Positions 1 to 6,952 of a stretch of DNA of 7,288 bases are shown here, piece after piece. Position numbers and translations under genes: made by a program. Position 1 is the stretch's first letter. Each line of letters begins with the position of its first letter. The DNA lies in NCBI GenBank assembly GCA_945912085.1, contig CAMEBJ010000058.1, positions 1 through 7,288 on the forward strand, written 5' to 3'. This DNA is from an uncultured Bacteroidales bacterium (GTDB lineage: Bacteria; Bacteroidota; Bacteroidia; Bacteroidales; UBA932). Below the pieces are notes generated by a model. The model saw only the letters and a list, made by a program, of their open reading frames with translations, was not told the origin of the DNA and ran no database searches.

Positions 1-238
1 ATTCTCTTTCTGCCCTCAACTGCTCAATCATCAGAAAGACAGGCTCCACCATCAGGACCATTCCCGCATCGCCGCCGTAACTGTAGTCATCGACCTGTTG
101 GCGCGGGCCTTTTCCATATTTCCTTAAATTGTGTACTTTTATTTCTACGAGGCCTTTTTTGATTGCCCGTCCGACAATGGAATGGCTCAACGGACTTTCC
201 AGCAACTCCGGAACAACTGTTATTATGTCAATTCTCAT
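1..238 (-). CDS. trmD: tRNA (guanine-N1-)-methyltransferase TrmD, N-terminal part (3' end outside window)
   Basis: TrmD is a SPOUT-fold enzyme that uses S-adenosylmethionine to methylate N1 of G37, next to the anticodon, in tRNAs reading CNN codons, preventing +1 frameshifting. Seen here: the first 79 residues, reading on the minus strand from the ATG at 238-236. The protein opens with MRIDIITVVPEL, the usual TrmD start, followed by an HNLRKYG segment (about residues 36-42) and the VDDYSYGGDAGMVL segment (about 49-62), which matches the conserved VDD.PYGGGAGMV signature; an Asp at 57 replaces one of the common glycines. The C-terminal trefoil-knot cofactor site and tRNA-binding domain lie beyond the window edge. 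The start fits because translation begins exactly at the family N-terminus, about 22 bp downstream of a -7-like box. It is transcribed divergently from the DUF349 gene. Identity is strong; intactness cannot be judged. Confidence 0.93.
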   Translation of the reverse strand, partial: MRIDIITVVPELLESPLSHSIVGRAIKKGLVEIKVHNLRKYGKGPRQQVDDYSYGGDAGMVLMVEPVFLMIEQLRAERE

Positions 239-260
239 ATATGATTTTCTTTTACGGTGG

Positions 261-268
261 CAAAATTA
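261..268 (-). promoter_or_regulatory. Putative Bacteroidota -7 box for trmD
   Basis: On the minus strand these bases read TAATTTTG, an exact match to the Bacteroidota -7 consensus TAnnTTTG. It lies 22 bp upstream of the trmD ATG, implying a leader of only about 15 nt. I find no good TTG-type -33 element at the expected distance, so this is a motif-only call. Confidence 0.45.
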
Positions 269-290
269 GCATTATTTGATTAAAAAATCA

Positions 291-298
291 TATATTTG
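291..298 (+). promoter_or_regulatory. Putative Bacteroidota -7 box for the DUF349-yidC-yggS operon
   Basis: TATATTTG matches the TAnnTTTG consensus and lies 40 bp upstream of the ATG at 339, implying a start near 305 and a leader of roughly 35 nt without a Shine-Dalgarno. The nearest TTTG upstream (275-278) is only 12 bp away, too close for a standard -33 element (about 19 bp), so the upstream element is missing or degenerate. It is the only plausible promoter seen for the three-gene plus-strand cluster. Confidence 0.5.
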
Positions 299-338
299 CA
301 GGTTGTAAAACGAGTGTGAGTTATTAGACATTTAATTT

Positions 339-2165
339 ATGAGTGAAGAAATTATCACTGAAGTCACTGAGGCCTCCATTGAGCCGGAAGTTGCTGAAGT
401 CTCCAATGAACCGGAAGTTGCTGAAGTCTCCAATGAACTGGAAACTGTTAAGGAAGTAGAGCCCCTTGAAATTCCTGAGGCTGAAGATGTTCAGGAAATG
501 CAAGAGGAGCAGGAAACGCAAGAGGAGCAGGAAACCAGTTATGCAGACAAGCCTCTGGTCGCTTTGGTCGGGCTTTTTGAGGAATTCTCAAAGAATGGGG
601 ACAGGTTGAAGATGTTCAAGGAGGCTGAGGCCATCAAGTCTGCATTCTACAGAAAATTGCAAAAGGAAAAATCCGAGGTTGAGGAGTCTGCAGTTGAGGC
701 TCTGACCGAGTTGGAGAACGGCTTCAGGGCTGTTTACAATGAATACAAGAAGGAGCGTGCCCGGTACAATGCCGCCATCGAGAAGGAAAGGGAGGAGAAC
801 CTTGCAGCAAAACAGGCCGTGATTGAGGATTTGAAGGCTCTTCTGGAGAAACAGGAGGACGTGGATGCGACTTTTCCTGCTTTCCGTGAAATACAGAAAC
901 GCTGGAGGGAAATCGGTCCGGTGCCGCAGCAGAGTTTCAGGAATTTGAACGACACCTACCAGCTCTATGTGGAGCAGTTCTACGATATGGTGAAAATCAA
1001 CAGGGAACTCCGTGACCTGGATTTCAAGAAGAATCTTGAGGCAAAGGAGGCTTTCTGTGCCGCTGCCGAGAAACTTGCCGAGAATGAGAACATAGTTGCA
1101 GCGTTCAACGAACTTCAGAAACTCCACGAGCAGTGGAAGGAACTCGGACCTGTGGCAAAGGAATTCAGGGATGACATCTGGAACCGCTTCAGGGCTGCAA
1201 CCCTCGTAATCAACAAGAGATATCAGGCCTATTTTGAGGAACAGAAGGAACAGCAGCTTGCCAATCTGGCTGCCAAGACTCTTCTCTGTGAGAAAGTTGA
1301 GGAAATTGCCGGCCGCGAGGTCGCTTCCCTGAATGAATGGAATGCTTTCTCTAAGGAAATAGAAGACGTTCAGAAGGAATGGAAGGCCATCGGATTCGCA
1401 ACAAGGAAGGAGAATCAGAAGATTTACGACCGTTTCCGCGCAGCCTGTGACTCGTTTTACACCCGCAAGCGTGATTTCTACAATGATTACAAGGACAATA
1501 TGAACGCCAACCTTGAGAAGAAGACGGCTCTCTGTGAAGAGGCTGAACAGCTCAAGGACAGCACCGAGTGGAAGAAGACAGCCGACAGGCTCATCGCACT
1601 CCAGAAACAGTGGAAGGAAATCGGTGCAGTTCCGCGCAAGAAGTCAGACCAGCTCTGGAAACGTTTCCGTGCTGCCTGTGACGCTTTCTTTGACCAGAGG
1701 GACAAGAATGCCAAACCGGAAAATGACTTCTACGGTAACCTCAAGGCCAAGCAGCGTCTCATTGCTCAGATCAATGAATATGAACTGACCGGGGACAAGG
1801 ATGCGGATGCCGAGGCAATGGAAGCCTTTGCCGCACAGTGGCAGGGAATCGGCTTCGTCCCTTTCAAGGAGAAGGACAACATTGCCCAGGCGTACAAGGA
1901 GGCTATGGCGTCCAAGTTCCCTGAGGCCTCAAGACGCCAGAGAAGACCTTCAAGACCGGTTTTGTCCCCTAAGGAGAAACTTGTGGCGAAATACAACCAG
2001 TTGGAACAGGACATAGTTACTTACGAGAACAACATCGGCTTCTTTGCAATGTCAAAGAACTCCGCTCCGCTTATCAGACAGATGGAGGACAGGATAGCAC
2101 AGGCGAAGGAAGAGTTGAAATCCCTCGAAAAGCAGATTCGTGAGATGGATGCTGAGGGAGAATAA
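339..2165 (+). CDS. DUF349 repeat protein, acidic N-terminus, function unknown
   Basis: A 608-residue, highly charged, almost wholly helical protein with no signal peptide or membrane segment, so probably cytoplasmic. Residues 1-68 are an acidic low-complexity tail containing two short tandem repeats (residues 15-32 and 55-66). A helical segment (about 70-110) leads into five copies of the DUF349 module, recognised by a W(K/R)EIG(P/A)VP-like core followed by a RFRAACDAFF-like helix. The core tryptophans are at W189, W266, W348, W425 and W501, a period of 76-82 residues. The fourth copy is the best match; the fifth (WQGIGFVPFKEK) has a degenerate second half. The C-terminus (about 550-608) looks like a coiled coil. 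DUF349 proteins are widespread in Bacteroidota but have no settled biochemical role; labels such as DNA repair ATPase are not supported here, as no P-loop is visible. The gene is first in a cluster with yidC, 14 bp downstream. The start is the only good ATG after the promoter box. Confidence 0.88.
   Translation: MSEEIITEVTEASIEPEVAEVSNEPEVAEVSNELETVKEVEPLEIPEAEDVQEMQEEQETQEEQETSYADKPLVALVGLFEEFSKNGDRLKMFKEAEAIKSAFYRKLQKEKSEVEESAVEALTELENGFRAVYNEYKKERARYNAAIEKEREENLAAKQAVIEDLKALLEKQEDVDATFPAFREIQKRWREIGPVPQQSFRNLNDTYQLYVEQFYDMVKINRELRDLDFKKNLEAKEAFCAAAEKLAENENIVAAFNELQKLHEQWKELGPVAKEFRDDIWNRFRAATLVINKRYQAYFEEQKEQQLANLAAKTLLCEKVEEIAGREVASLNEWNAFSKEIEDVQKEWKAIGFATRKENQKIYDRFRAACDSFYTRKRDFYNDYKDNMNANLEKKTALCEEAEQLKDSTEWKKTADRLIALQKQWKEIGAVPRKKSDQLWKRFRAACDAFFDQRDKNAKPENDFYGNLKAKQRLIAQINEYELTGDKDADAEAMEAFAAQWQGIGFVPFKEKDNIAQAYKEAMASKFPEASRRQRRPSRPVLSPKEKLVAKYNQLEQDIVTYENNIGFFAMSKNSAPLIRQMEDRIAQAKEELKSLEKQIREMDAEGE
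381..443 (+). repeat. 27-bp in-frame tandem repeat in the DUF349 gene
   Basis: Two 27-bp copies (381-407 and 408-434) differ at a single base (GAG versus GAA at the first codon) and each encodes EPEVAEVSN. A third partial copy begins at 435-443 (one difference), and the codons just before 381 look like a decayed relative. Near identity at DNA level suggests recent duplication by slippage rather than selection on protein sequence alone. Confidence 0.9.
501..536 (+). repeat. 18-bp in-frame tandem repeat in the DUF349 gene
   Basis: Two 18-bp copies (501-518 and 519-536) differ only at the last base and each encodes QEEQET. This is a second, unrelated repeat unit in the same acidic N-terminal tail; being a multiple of three, changes in copy number would keep the frame. 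Confidence 0.9.
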
Positions 2166-2179
2166 TCAGAAATTACCAG

Positions 2180-4072
2180 ATGAACAAAAACACAATTATC
2201 GGCTTTGTGCTGATTGGGGTAATCCTCTTCGGATTCTCCTGGTACCAGTCAAGGCAATTCAAGAAACAGGCGGAATATCAGGCACAGTTGGATTCTATTG
2301 CACGCGTGGAGATGCTTGCGCAGATTGCGGAAGACTCCCTCAGGCGTGCGGAACATCCGGAACTTTACGAAAATGAGACAGTGGTGGTTTCCTCTGACGG
2401 GACTGCCGCAACTTATGGCAAATCCCGCCAGGTTGCTTACAAGGATTCTCTTCTTGGAGCCGCTTCATTGGCGCAGGAGTCCTTCTTCCGTCTTGCCAAC
2501 GAAAAGGTAGAAATCGTTTTCTCGACAAAGGGTGCTCAGCCTTATTCCGTGAAAATCAATGACTACAAGACCTACGACAGTCTTGATCTCTACCTTGTCA
2601 AGCCCGGCAGGAGTGATTACGGGGTATCCGTGTATGCCGGAGAGAACATCAACACCAGGGACTTTGTCTTCGATGTTGCCGAGCACACGGACTCCACGGT
2701 GGTGATGCGTCTTCCTTTCTCTGCAGGAGGGTATATTGAACAGAAATATGTACTCGCGCCGGACAGTTATGTTGTGAAGAACGAGCTCTCGTTCGTCGGG
2801 ATGCAGGATGTGATTTCCAGAAAGGTGTCATATTTCGATATAGACTGGAACATTGTGATTCCGCGTCTTGAGAAAGGCTACAAGAACGAGAAGCAGTATT
2901 CGAAGATTGACTGCCGGTTCCCTGATGACAAGAAAATCCAGGAGGTGGGCAAGGGCCGTGACGGCAGCAAGAGGTTTGACTCCCGCATAGAGTGGTTTGC
3001 CTTTCAGCAGCAGTTCTTCTCTGCCATTATGCGCGCTGAGAATGATTTCTCTTACGGAGACCTCAATGTTAAATATTTCGATGAAAATGATCCTGAACGC
3101 AATCTGATGGCTTGTTCTGCAAGCCTGCGTTCGGAGGTCAATGTCAATTCCGACAGAGTCACCGTCCCGTTTGATTTCTATTTCGGTCCGAACCACTTCA
3201 AGACTTTGAAGAGCTATGACAGGAAATACGAGAAGATTATCCCTCTCGGTGGCTGGCTTGTCAGCTGGATCAGTCGTATTGCAATCATTCCTTGCTTCAA
3301 TTTCTTCGGCAGATTCATCAGCAACTACGGTCTGGTGATTCTCCTGATGACCATTTTGATAAAGCTCGTGATTTCTCCTCTGACTATAAAGTCCTATATG
3401 TCTTCGGCAAAGATGAATGTCATCAAACCTGAGGTTGAGAAACTTAACGAGAAATATCCGAAGGAGCAGGATGCAATGAAGAAGCAGCAGGAAATGATGG
3501 CGCTGTACAAACGTGCAGGAATCAGTCCGATGGGAGGCTGTCTCCCTATGCTTCTCCAGTTCCCGATTCTCTTTGCGATGTTCCGTTTCTTCCCGGCATC
3601 CATCGAGCTTCGCCAGCAGAAATTCCTCTGGGCAGATGATTTGAGTACATTTGACTCGATTCTCGACCTGCCGTTCAACATTCCGCTTTACGGAGACCAC
3701 ATTTCGCTCTTTACGCTTCTGATGGCTGTTTCGATGTTCGTATATTCAAAGATGACTTCGTCACAGATGTCCAACGATCCGAATATGGCCGGAATGAAGT
3801 TTATGAGCGTCTGGATGATGCCTATTATGATGCTGTTCATCTGTAACAACTTCTCCAGCGGTCTGACATATTACTATCTGCTTTCGAACCTGATTGCAAT
3901 GTTCCAGACCTGGTTCATCAGAAGGTTTGTCGTGGATGAGAAGAAGATTCTCGCACAGCTTGCCGCTTCGGCAGGCAAGCCTCTTCCGAAGAGCAAGTGG
4001 CAGCAGCGTCTTGAACAGGCGCAGAAGATGCAGCAGCAGGCTCTCAAGGAACAACAGAAAAAACGCAGATAA
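2180..4072 (+). CDS. yidC: Membrane protein insertase YidC
   Basis: YidC/Oxa1/Alb3-family insertase that inserts and folds inner-membrane proteins, alone or with SecYEG. At 630 residues it has the long Gram-negative form. Visible layout: N-terminal membrane anchor (about residues 4-21), periplasmic beta-rich domain (about 22-350), amphipathic segment (about 359-380), then the conserved five-helix core: TM2 about 384-402, a charged cytoplasmic hairpin about 403-450, TM3 about 452-472 beginning with the hallmark GGCLPMLLQFPI, TM4 about 508-525, TM5 about 541-556 and TM6 about 561-579 with the SSGLTYYYLLSNL signature. K395 in TM2 sits where E. coli has its essential groove arginine; a basic residue there is expected. 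The tail (580-630) is Gln/Lys-rich and ends KKRR, suitable for ribosome contact. The start is 14 bp after the DUF349 stop, and the stop overlaps the yggS start by 1 nt. The protein appears complete. Confidence 0.96.
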   Translation: MNKNTIIGFVLIGVILFGFSWYQSRQFKKQAEYQAQLDSIARVEMLAQIAEDSLRRAEHPELYENETVVVSSDGTAATYGKSRQVAYKDSLLGAASLAQESFFRLANEKVEIVFSTKGAQPYSVKINDYKTYDSLDLYLVKPGRSDYGVSVYAGENINTRDFVFDVAEHTDSTVVMRLPFSAGGYIEQKYVLAPDSYVVKNELSFVGMQDVISRKVSYFDIDWNIVIPRLEKGYKNEKQYSKIDCRFPDDKKIQEVGKGRDGSKRFDSRIEWFAFQQQFFSAIMRAENDFSYGDLNVKYFDENDPERNLMACSASLRSEVNVNSDRVTVPFDFYFGPNHFKTLKSYDRKYEKIIPLGGWLVSWISRIAIIPCFNFFGRFISNYGLVILLMTILIKLVISPLTIKSYMSSAKMNVIKPEVEKLNEKYPKEQDAMKKQQEMMALYKRAGISPMGGCLPMLLQFPILFAMFRFFPASIELRQQKFLWADDLSTFDSILDLPFNIPLYGDHISLFTLLMAVSMFVYSKMTSSQMSNDPNMAGMKFMSVWMMPIMMLFICNNFSSGLTYYYLLSNLIAMFQTWFIRRFVVDEKKILAQLAASAGKPLPKSKWQQRLEQAQKMQQQALKEQQKKRR

Positions 4073-4788
4073 TGATTTCGGAAATACTTTCTGAATTGAA
4101 AAATGAACTGCCTCCAACCGTAAAGTTGGTGGCAGTTTCCAAATTTCACCCTTTCGAGTCCATAGTTCAGGCTTACGAGGCCGGGCAGAGAATTTTTGCG
4201 GAGAGTCGTCCGCAGGAACTTTTTGCCAAGGAAAAGCAGAGGATTGCCCTTATGGGGCTTCGATCAGATGAGTCCGGATGCGGATTGGAGGTTTCATCCC
4301 GCGAGGGTTATATGTCAGACCTTCAGTGGCATTTCATAGGGCATCTTCAGACCAACAAGCTCAAGATGGTTCTTCCTTACGTCTCTTTAGTGCAGTCGGT
4401 TGATTCGCTGCGTCTTCTTGATGCCATTGACAGATGGGGACGGGAGAATGGCAGGGTGACAGACATACTTCTAGAATGTCACATCAGTTCGGACATCAGC
4501 AAACAGGGTTTTTCCGAGGATGAATTTCCCGGGGTGGTGCATCATTGCCAGTGCTTGGAAAATGTCCGGGTGAGGGGAGTGATGGGGATGGCCACTCTCA
4601 CTGACAATGTCGAGATTGTCAGGAATGATTTCAGAAGGCTGGTTTCTTTTGGGAATCTTCTTAGGCGTCTTTCCGGATGGGACTGTCCGGAGATCTCTAT
4701 GGGGATGTCTGGTGACTTCCGCATTGCGGTTGAGGAGGGTTCGACTATGGTACGCATAGGTTCCCTCATCTTCGGTAGCAGAAATTGA
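4072..4788 (+). CDS. yggS: YggS/PROSC-type pyridoxal phosphate homeostasis protein
   Basis: A fold-type III alanine-racemase-like barrel protein that binds pyridoxal 5'-phosphate and buffers B6 vitamers and amino/keto-acid pools; no catalytic reaction is established for the family. The PLP lysine is K24 in LVAVSKFHP. Other hallmarks are AGQRIFAESRPQEL (about residues 38-51), WHFIGHLQTNK (86-96), VQSVDS, HISSDISKQGF, RGVMGMA, and the C-terminal phosphate-binding SMGMSGDFRIAVEEGSTMVRIGS. At 238 residues it is near normal length, but the segment between SRPQEL and WHFIGH is about 19 residues longer than in E. coli YggS as I recall it, while the N-terminus is about 12 residues shorter. The ATG overlaps the yidC stop (TAATG), indicating translational coupling. 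It is the last gene of the cluster. Function call is strong; the physiological link with YidC is probably only positional. Confidence 0.94.
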   Translation: MISEILSELKNELPPTVKLVAVSKFHPFESIVQAYEAGQRIFAESRPQELFAKEKQRIALMGLRSDESGCGLEVSSREGYMSDLQWHFIGHLQTNKLKMVLPYVSLVQSVDSLRLLDAIDRWGRENGRVTDILLECHISSDISKQGFSEDEFPGVVHHCQCLENVRVRGVMGMATLTDNVEIVRNDFRRLVSFGNLLRRLSGWDCPEISMGMSGDFRIAVEEGSTMVRIGSLIFGSRN

Positions 4789-4833
4789 CGTGAAACGGCG
4801 ATTTCTGCGTTGTCGGTTTTGTCAAATTCCTCA

Positions 4834-4847
4834 CAACCGCAAGGTTG
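4834..4847. terminator. Small hairpin in the convergent gap, possible weak bidirectional terminator
   Basis: The 73-bp gap between the convergent yggS and lpxB genes contains CAACC-GCAA-GGTTG, a 5-bp stem with a GNRA-type loop. A competing stem CCGCA (4837-4841) with TGCGG (4849-4853) overlaps it. Neither is followed by a clear T-tract on either strand, so this would be a weak intrinsic terminator at best; its position between converging genes is the main support. Confidence 0.3.
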
Positions 4848-4861
4848 CTGCGGATTATATG

Positions 4862-6031
4862 TTATTTGAGGGAGGTGATCATGGCTTTGGCGACGGCGCG
4901 GGATGCACCACAGCCACCGAGCCTTTCGCGGATGAGAGAGTAGTCCTCAAGCATTTTGCCACGATATTCCTTGTCCTCTACCAATTTGCGGACCTCCTCC
5001 ACAAGTGCATCCGGATTGCAGTCATCCTGAATCAACTCCCTGAACGCCAATTTGTCAATGCAGAGATTACCAAGGCTTATATACTTGACTTTCACTATTC
5101 TTTTGGCAATGCTGTAGGTCAGGGAACTCATTCTGAAGCCGACCACCTGCGGCGTTCCGATGAGAACAGCCTCCAGTGATGCCGTCCCGGAATTGATTAC
5201 GGCTGCCTTGGCGTGTTTGATAATGGACTGTGTCTGCCCGAAGACAACCTTGATGAACCTGTCCTCCTTGCTCAGCCACGGAGTGTAGTCGGCAAGGGAA
5301 CGCGCCGGGGCACCTGCAATGATGAACTGATAGCCGGAGTACTGCGGAATAGCCTTCATCTTGTGTGCAAACTCCCTCAGTACAGGCATCATCGTGGAAA
5401 TCTCATTGGCACGCGATCCTGCTAGCAGGGCGATGTAAGGCTTGTCATCCAGTTTGTTGTCCTTAAGGAACTCCTCCCGTGTCCTTGCCAGTTCTTCGGA
5501 ATTGTCAATTGCATCGACAAGAGGATTCCCTTTGTATATATATGGTATATTCTTCGATTCGAAATACGGAATCTCGAAAGGAAAGACGATGAACAGCCTG
5601 TCAACATATTTCCTTAATTTCCTGATGCGTCCCTCGCGCGAGGCCCAGACCTTAGGGGCGATGTAGTAAAACACCTTTAAACCCCGTTTGTGCGCAAATC
5701 TTGCAATCTTGAAATTGAATCCTGGGTAGTCGATGAGGATGACGACATCGGGATTCCAGCCTGCAATGTCCCTTTTGCAGTGGGCCACATTCCCAAGCAG
5801 TTTCCATCCTTTTGCAAGAACTTCCTGGAAACCCATTACTGCACCCTCGCGGTAGTGGTGGACGAGTCCTGAACCTTCCCTGACTCTGGTTTTTGCACGG
5901 TGAACGGCATCCATCTTGTCCCCGCCCCAGAATCTGATGGCGGCTAACGGGTCTTCGGCATATATGCCATTCATAAGGTTCGAGCCGTGGAGGTCGCCTG
6001 ATGCCTCTCCTGCGATGATGTAGTATTTCAT
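4862..6031 (-). CDS. lpxB: Lipid-A-disaccharide synthase
   Basis: A family GT19 (GT-B fold) glycosyltransferase at the inner-membrane face that joins UDP-2,3-diacylglucosamine to 2,3-diacylglucosamine 1-phosphate (lipid X), giving the beta-1,6 disaccharide of lipid A. The 389-residue length is usual. Motifs in order: IAGEASGDLHG (residues 6-16), GGDKM (36-40), MGFQEVL (66-72), LIDYPGFN (99-106, D101 aligning with the E. coli LpxB catalytic aspartate), YYIAPKVWASREGRIRKL (122-139), IVFPFE (148-153), GNPLVD (168-173), AGSRANEI (204-211) and the nucleotide-binding NSGTASLEAVLIGTPQVV (280-297), ending in GGCGASRAVA. The segment after GGDKM seems to carry about nine extra basic residues compared with Bacteroides LpxB from memory. 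It lies 16 bp downstream of surE on the same strand, so the two are probably cotranscribed, with no Shine-Dalgarno before the ATG. It shows that the organism makes lipid A and so has an LPS or LOS outer membrane. Confidence 0.96.
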   Translation of the reverse strand: MKYYIIAGEASGDLHGSNLMNGIYAEDPLAAIRFWGGDKMDAVHRAKTRVREGSGLVHHYREGAVMGFQEVLAKGWKLLGNVAHCKRDIAGWNPDVVILIDYPGFNFKIARFAHKRGLKVFYYIAPKVWASREGRIRKLRKYVDRLFIVFPFEIPYFESKNIPYIYKGNPLVDAIDNSEELARTREEFLKDNKLDDKPYIALLAGSRANEISTMMPVLREFAHKMKAIPQYSGYQFIIAGAPARSLADYTPWLSKEDRFIKVVFGQTQSIIKHAKAAVINSGTASLEAVLIGTPQVVGFRMSSLTYSIAKRIVKVKYISLGNLCIDKLAFRELIQDDCNPDALVEEVRKLVEDKEYRGKMLEDYSLIRERLGGCGASRAVAKAMITSLK

Positions 6032-6047
6032 AAGTATATAGGATATA

Positions 6048-6926
6048 TTAAAAATCCCTGTTGATTCCGATTCTCTCGAGGTGTGCGGTCTCTTCGCGGT
6101 CGGTCGTGTCTATGTTGTGGGTCGTGACGGAGACATACCCTTCTTTCATCAGCCTGTGGTCAGAAAGGGGAGTGTTGGTCGGGTCGTCAATGAAGGTTCC
6201 TGTCATCATAAACAATTCCTCTCCCTCCTCGCATTCCGCCTGAGATTTCTGTCCGAGCATTTCCGGTGTGAGTCCGAGTTTGGCATAAAGGGCCGGATTC
6301 CATTTGCAGAATTCCCTGACCCATCTTCCGCGGCCCTGGACTCCTGTCCTGACACCCTTCATGCTCTCTGCCGGAATGTTCGGAAAATTCACATTGTATA
6401 TGATGCCTTTTTTACCGGAAAGGTTGGAAATGAGAGTTCTGAAAATATCAGGGAAATATTTCTCGACGGCGGAGAAATCCGCATCAGGGTTGAGGCTGTC
6501 AAGCGAGACTCCGATTGAGGGGATGCCGTTCAGCGCTCCCTCGAGGGCAGCTCCAAGGGTCCCTGAGTAGCAGGAAGCCGAAGCGGCATTGGAGCCGTGA
6601 TTGATTCCCGAAACAATCACATCCGGAAAATTGTCAAGAAAACAGGTGTTGAGTCCGAATTTGATGCAACTCGCAGGAGTCGCGTCAAGGTAGGCTGTCC
6701 TCAATGCTCCCTTTACAAGATTACCCGAGGCGTCCCTCACCTCGTCTTCCTGAAGCAATTCCTTGTAAGCAATTTGTTTGAGACCGAGAGAGACTGCCAT
6801 TGACATCCCGGATTGATGATATTTTGGTGCAATGACAGTGACACTGCCAAATTGTCGCATGATTTCTGTCAGGACTTTGATTCCTTTTGCCTGAAAACCG
6901 TCGTCATTCGTGATAAAAATCTCCAT
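6048..6926 (-). CDS. surE: 5'/3'-nucleotidase SurE
   Basis: SurE is a metal-dependent phosphatase acting on nucleoside 5'- and 3'-monophosphates and some polyphosphates, linked to stationary-phase survival. I chose the ATG at 6926-6924, giving MEIFITNDDG, the family N-terminus; an upstream in-frame ATG at 6995 would add 23 unconserved, Lys/Asn-rich residues and lies upstream of the likely promoter. Metal site: D8 and D9 (NDDG), S39 in HQSGMS, N109 in VSGINHGSN. Also conserved: YSGTLGAALEGALNGIPSIGVS (120-141), YNVNFPN (177-183) and the C-terminal DHRLMKEGYVSVT (256-268). At 292 residues it is longer than typical SurE (about 250-260). Extra sequence appears around residues 58-76 and 207-235, and the usual GTPTDC motif reads DATPASC (81-87). 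All metal ligands are present, so it is probably active. First gene of the surE-lpxB pair, divergent from gap. Confidence 0.93.
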   Translation of the reverse strand: MEIFITNDDGFQAKGIKVLTEIMRQFGSVTVIAPKYHQSGMSMAVSLGLKQIAYKELLQEDEVRDASGNLVKGALRTAYLDATPASCIKFGLNTCFLDNFPDVIVSGINHGSNAASASCYSGTLGAALEGALNGIPSIGVSLDSLNPDADFSAVEKYFPDIFRTLISNLSGKKGIIYNVNFPNIPAESMKGVRTGVQGRGRWVREFCKWNPALYAKLGLTPEMLGQKSQAECEEGEELFMMTGTFIDDPTNTPLSDHRLMKEGYVSVTTHNIDTTDREETAHLERIGINRDF

Positions 6927-6943
6927 CTGGAAAGTATTTTTTA

Positions 6944-6951
6944 CAAAGATA
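6944..6951 (-). promoter_or_regulatory. Putative -7 box for surE-lpxB
   Basis: The minus strand reads TATCTTTG, matching TAnnTTTG, 18 bp upstream of the chosen surE ATG; transcription would start about 12 nt before it. No TTG-like -33 element is seen at the usual distance in the A/T-rich run upstream. The position supports the shorter SurE start, since the longer reading would begin upstream of this promoter. Confidence 0.45.
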
Positions 6952-6952
6952 G

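Noticed and set aside
273..278. TTATTTG upstream of the DUF349 promoter box considered as a -33 or alternative -7 element
   Set aside because: Only 12 bp from the TATATTTG box, too short for a -33 spacer, and it lacks the full TAnnTTTG pattern.
588..1127. A 179-codon open frame antisense to the DUF349 gene
   Set aside because: Leu/Phe-rich translation arises from the reverse complement of Glu/Lys codons in the sense gene; no promoter or family resemblance.
2828..3700. A 290-codon open frame antisense to yidC
   Set aside because: It lies wholly inside the strongly conserved yidC gene, its translation has no recognisable domain and is rich in residues expected from reading highly biased codons backwards. 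A shadow of yidC.
4790..5179. A 129-codon plus-strand frame starting just after yggS
   Set aside because: Mostly antisense to the 3' end of lpxB, low-complexity and unlike any family I recognise; the short non-overlapping part (4790-4861) gives no independent coding signal.
6035..6047. TATAT-AGG-ATATA inverted repeat between surE and lpxB
   Set aside because: Only A/T pairs around a 3-base loop in a 16-bp gap; it would not form a stable hairpin and is likely just A/T-rich spacer preceding the lpxB start.
6081..6518. A 145-codon plus-strand frame opposite surE
   Set aside because: Covered by a well-supported SurE on the other strand; the translation resembles no family and has no promoter box.
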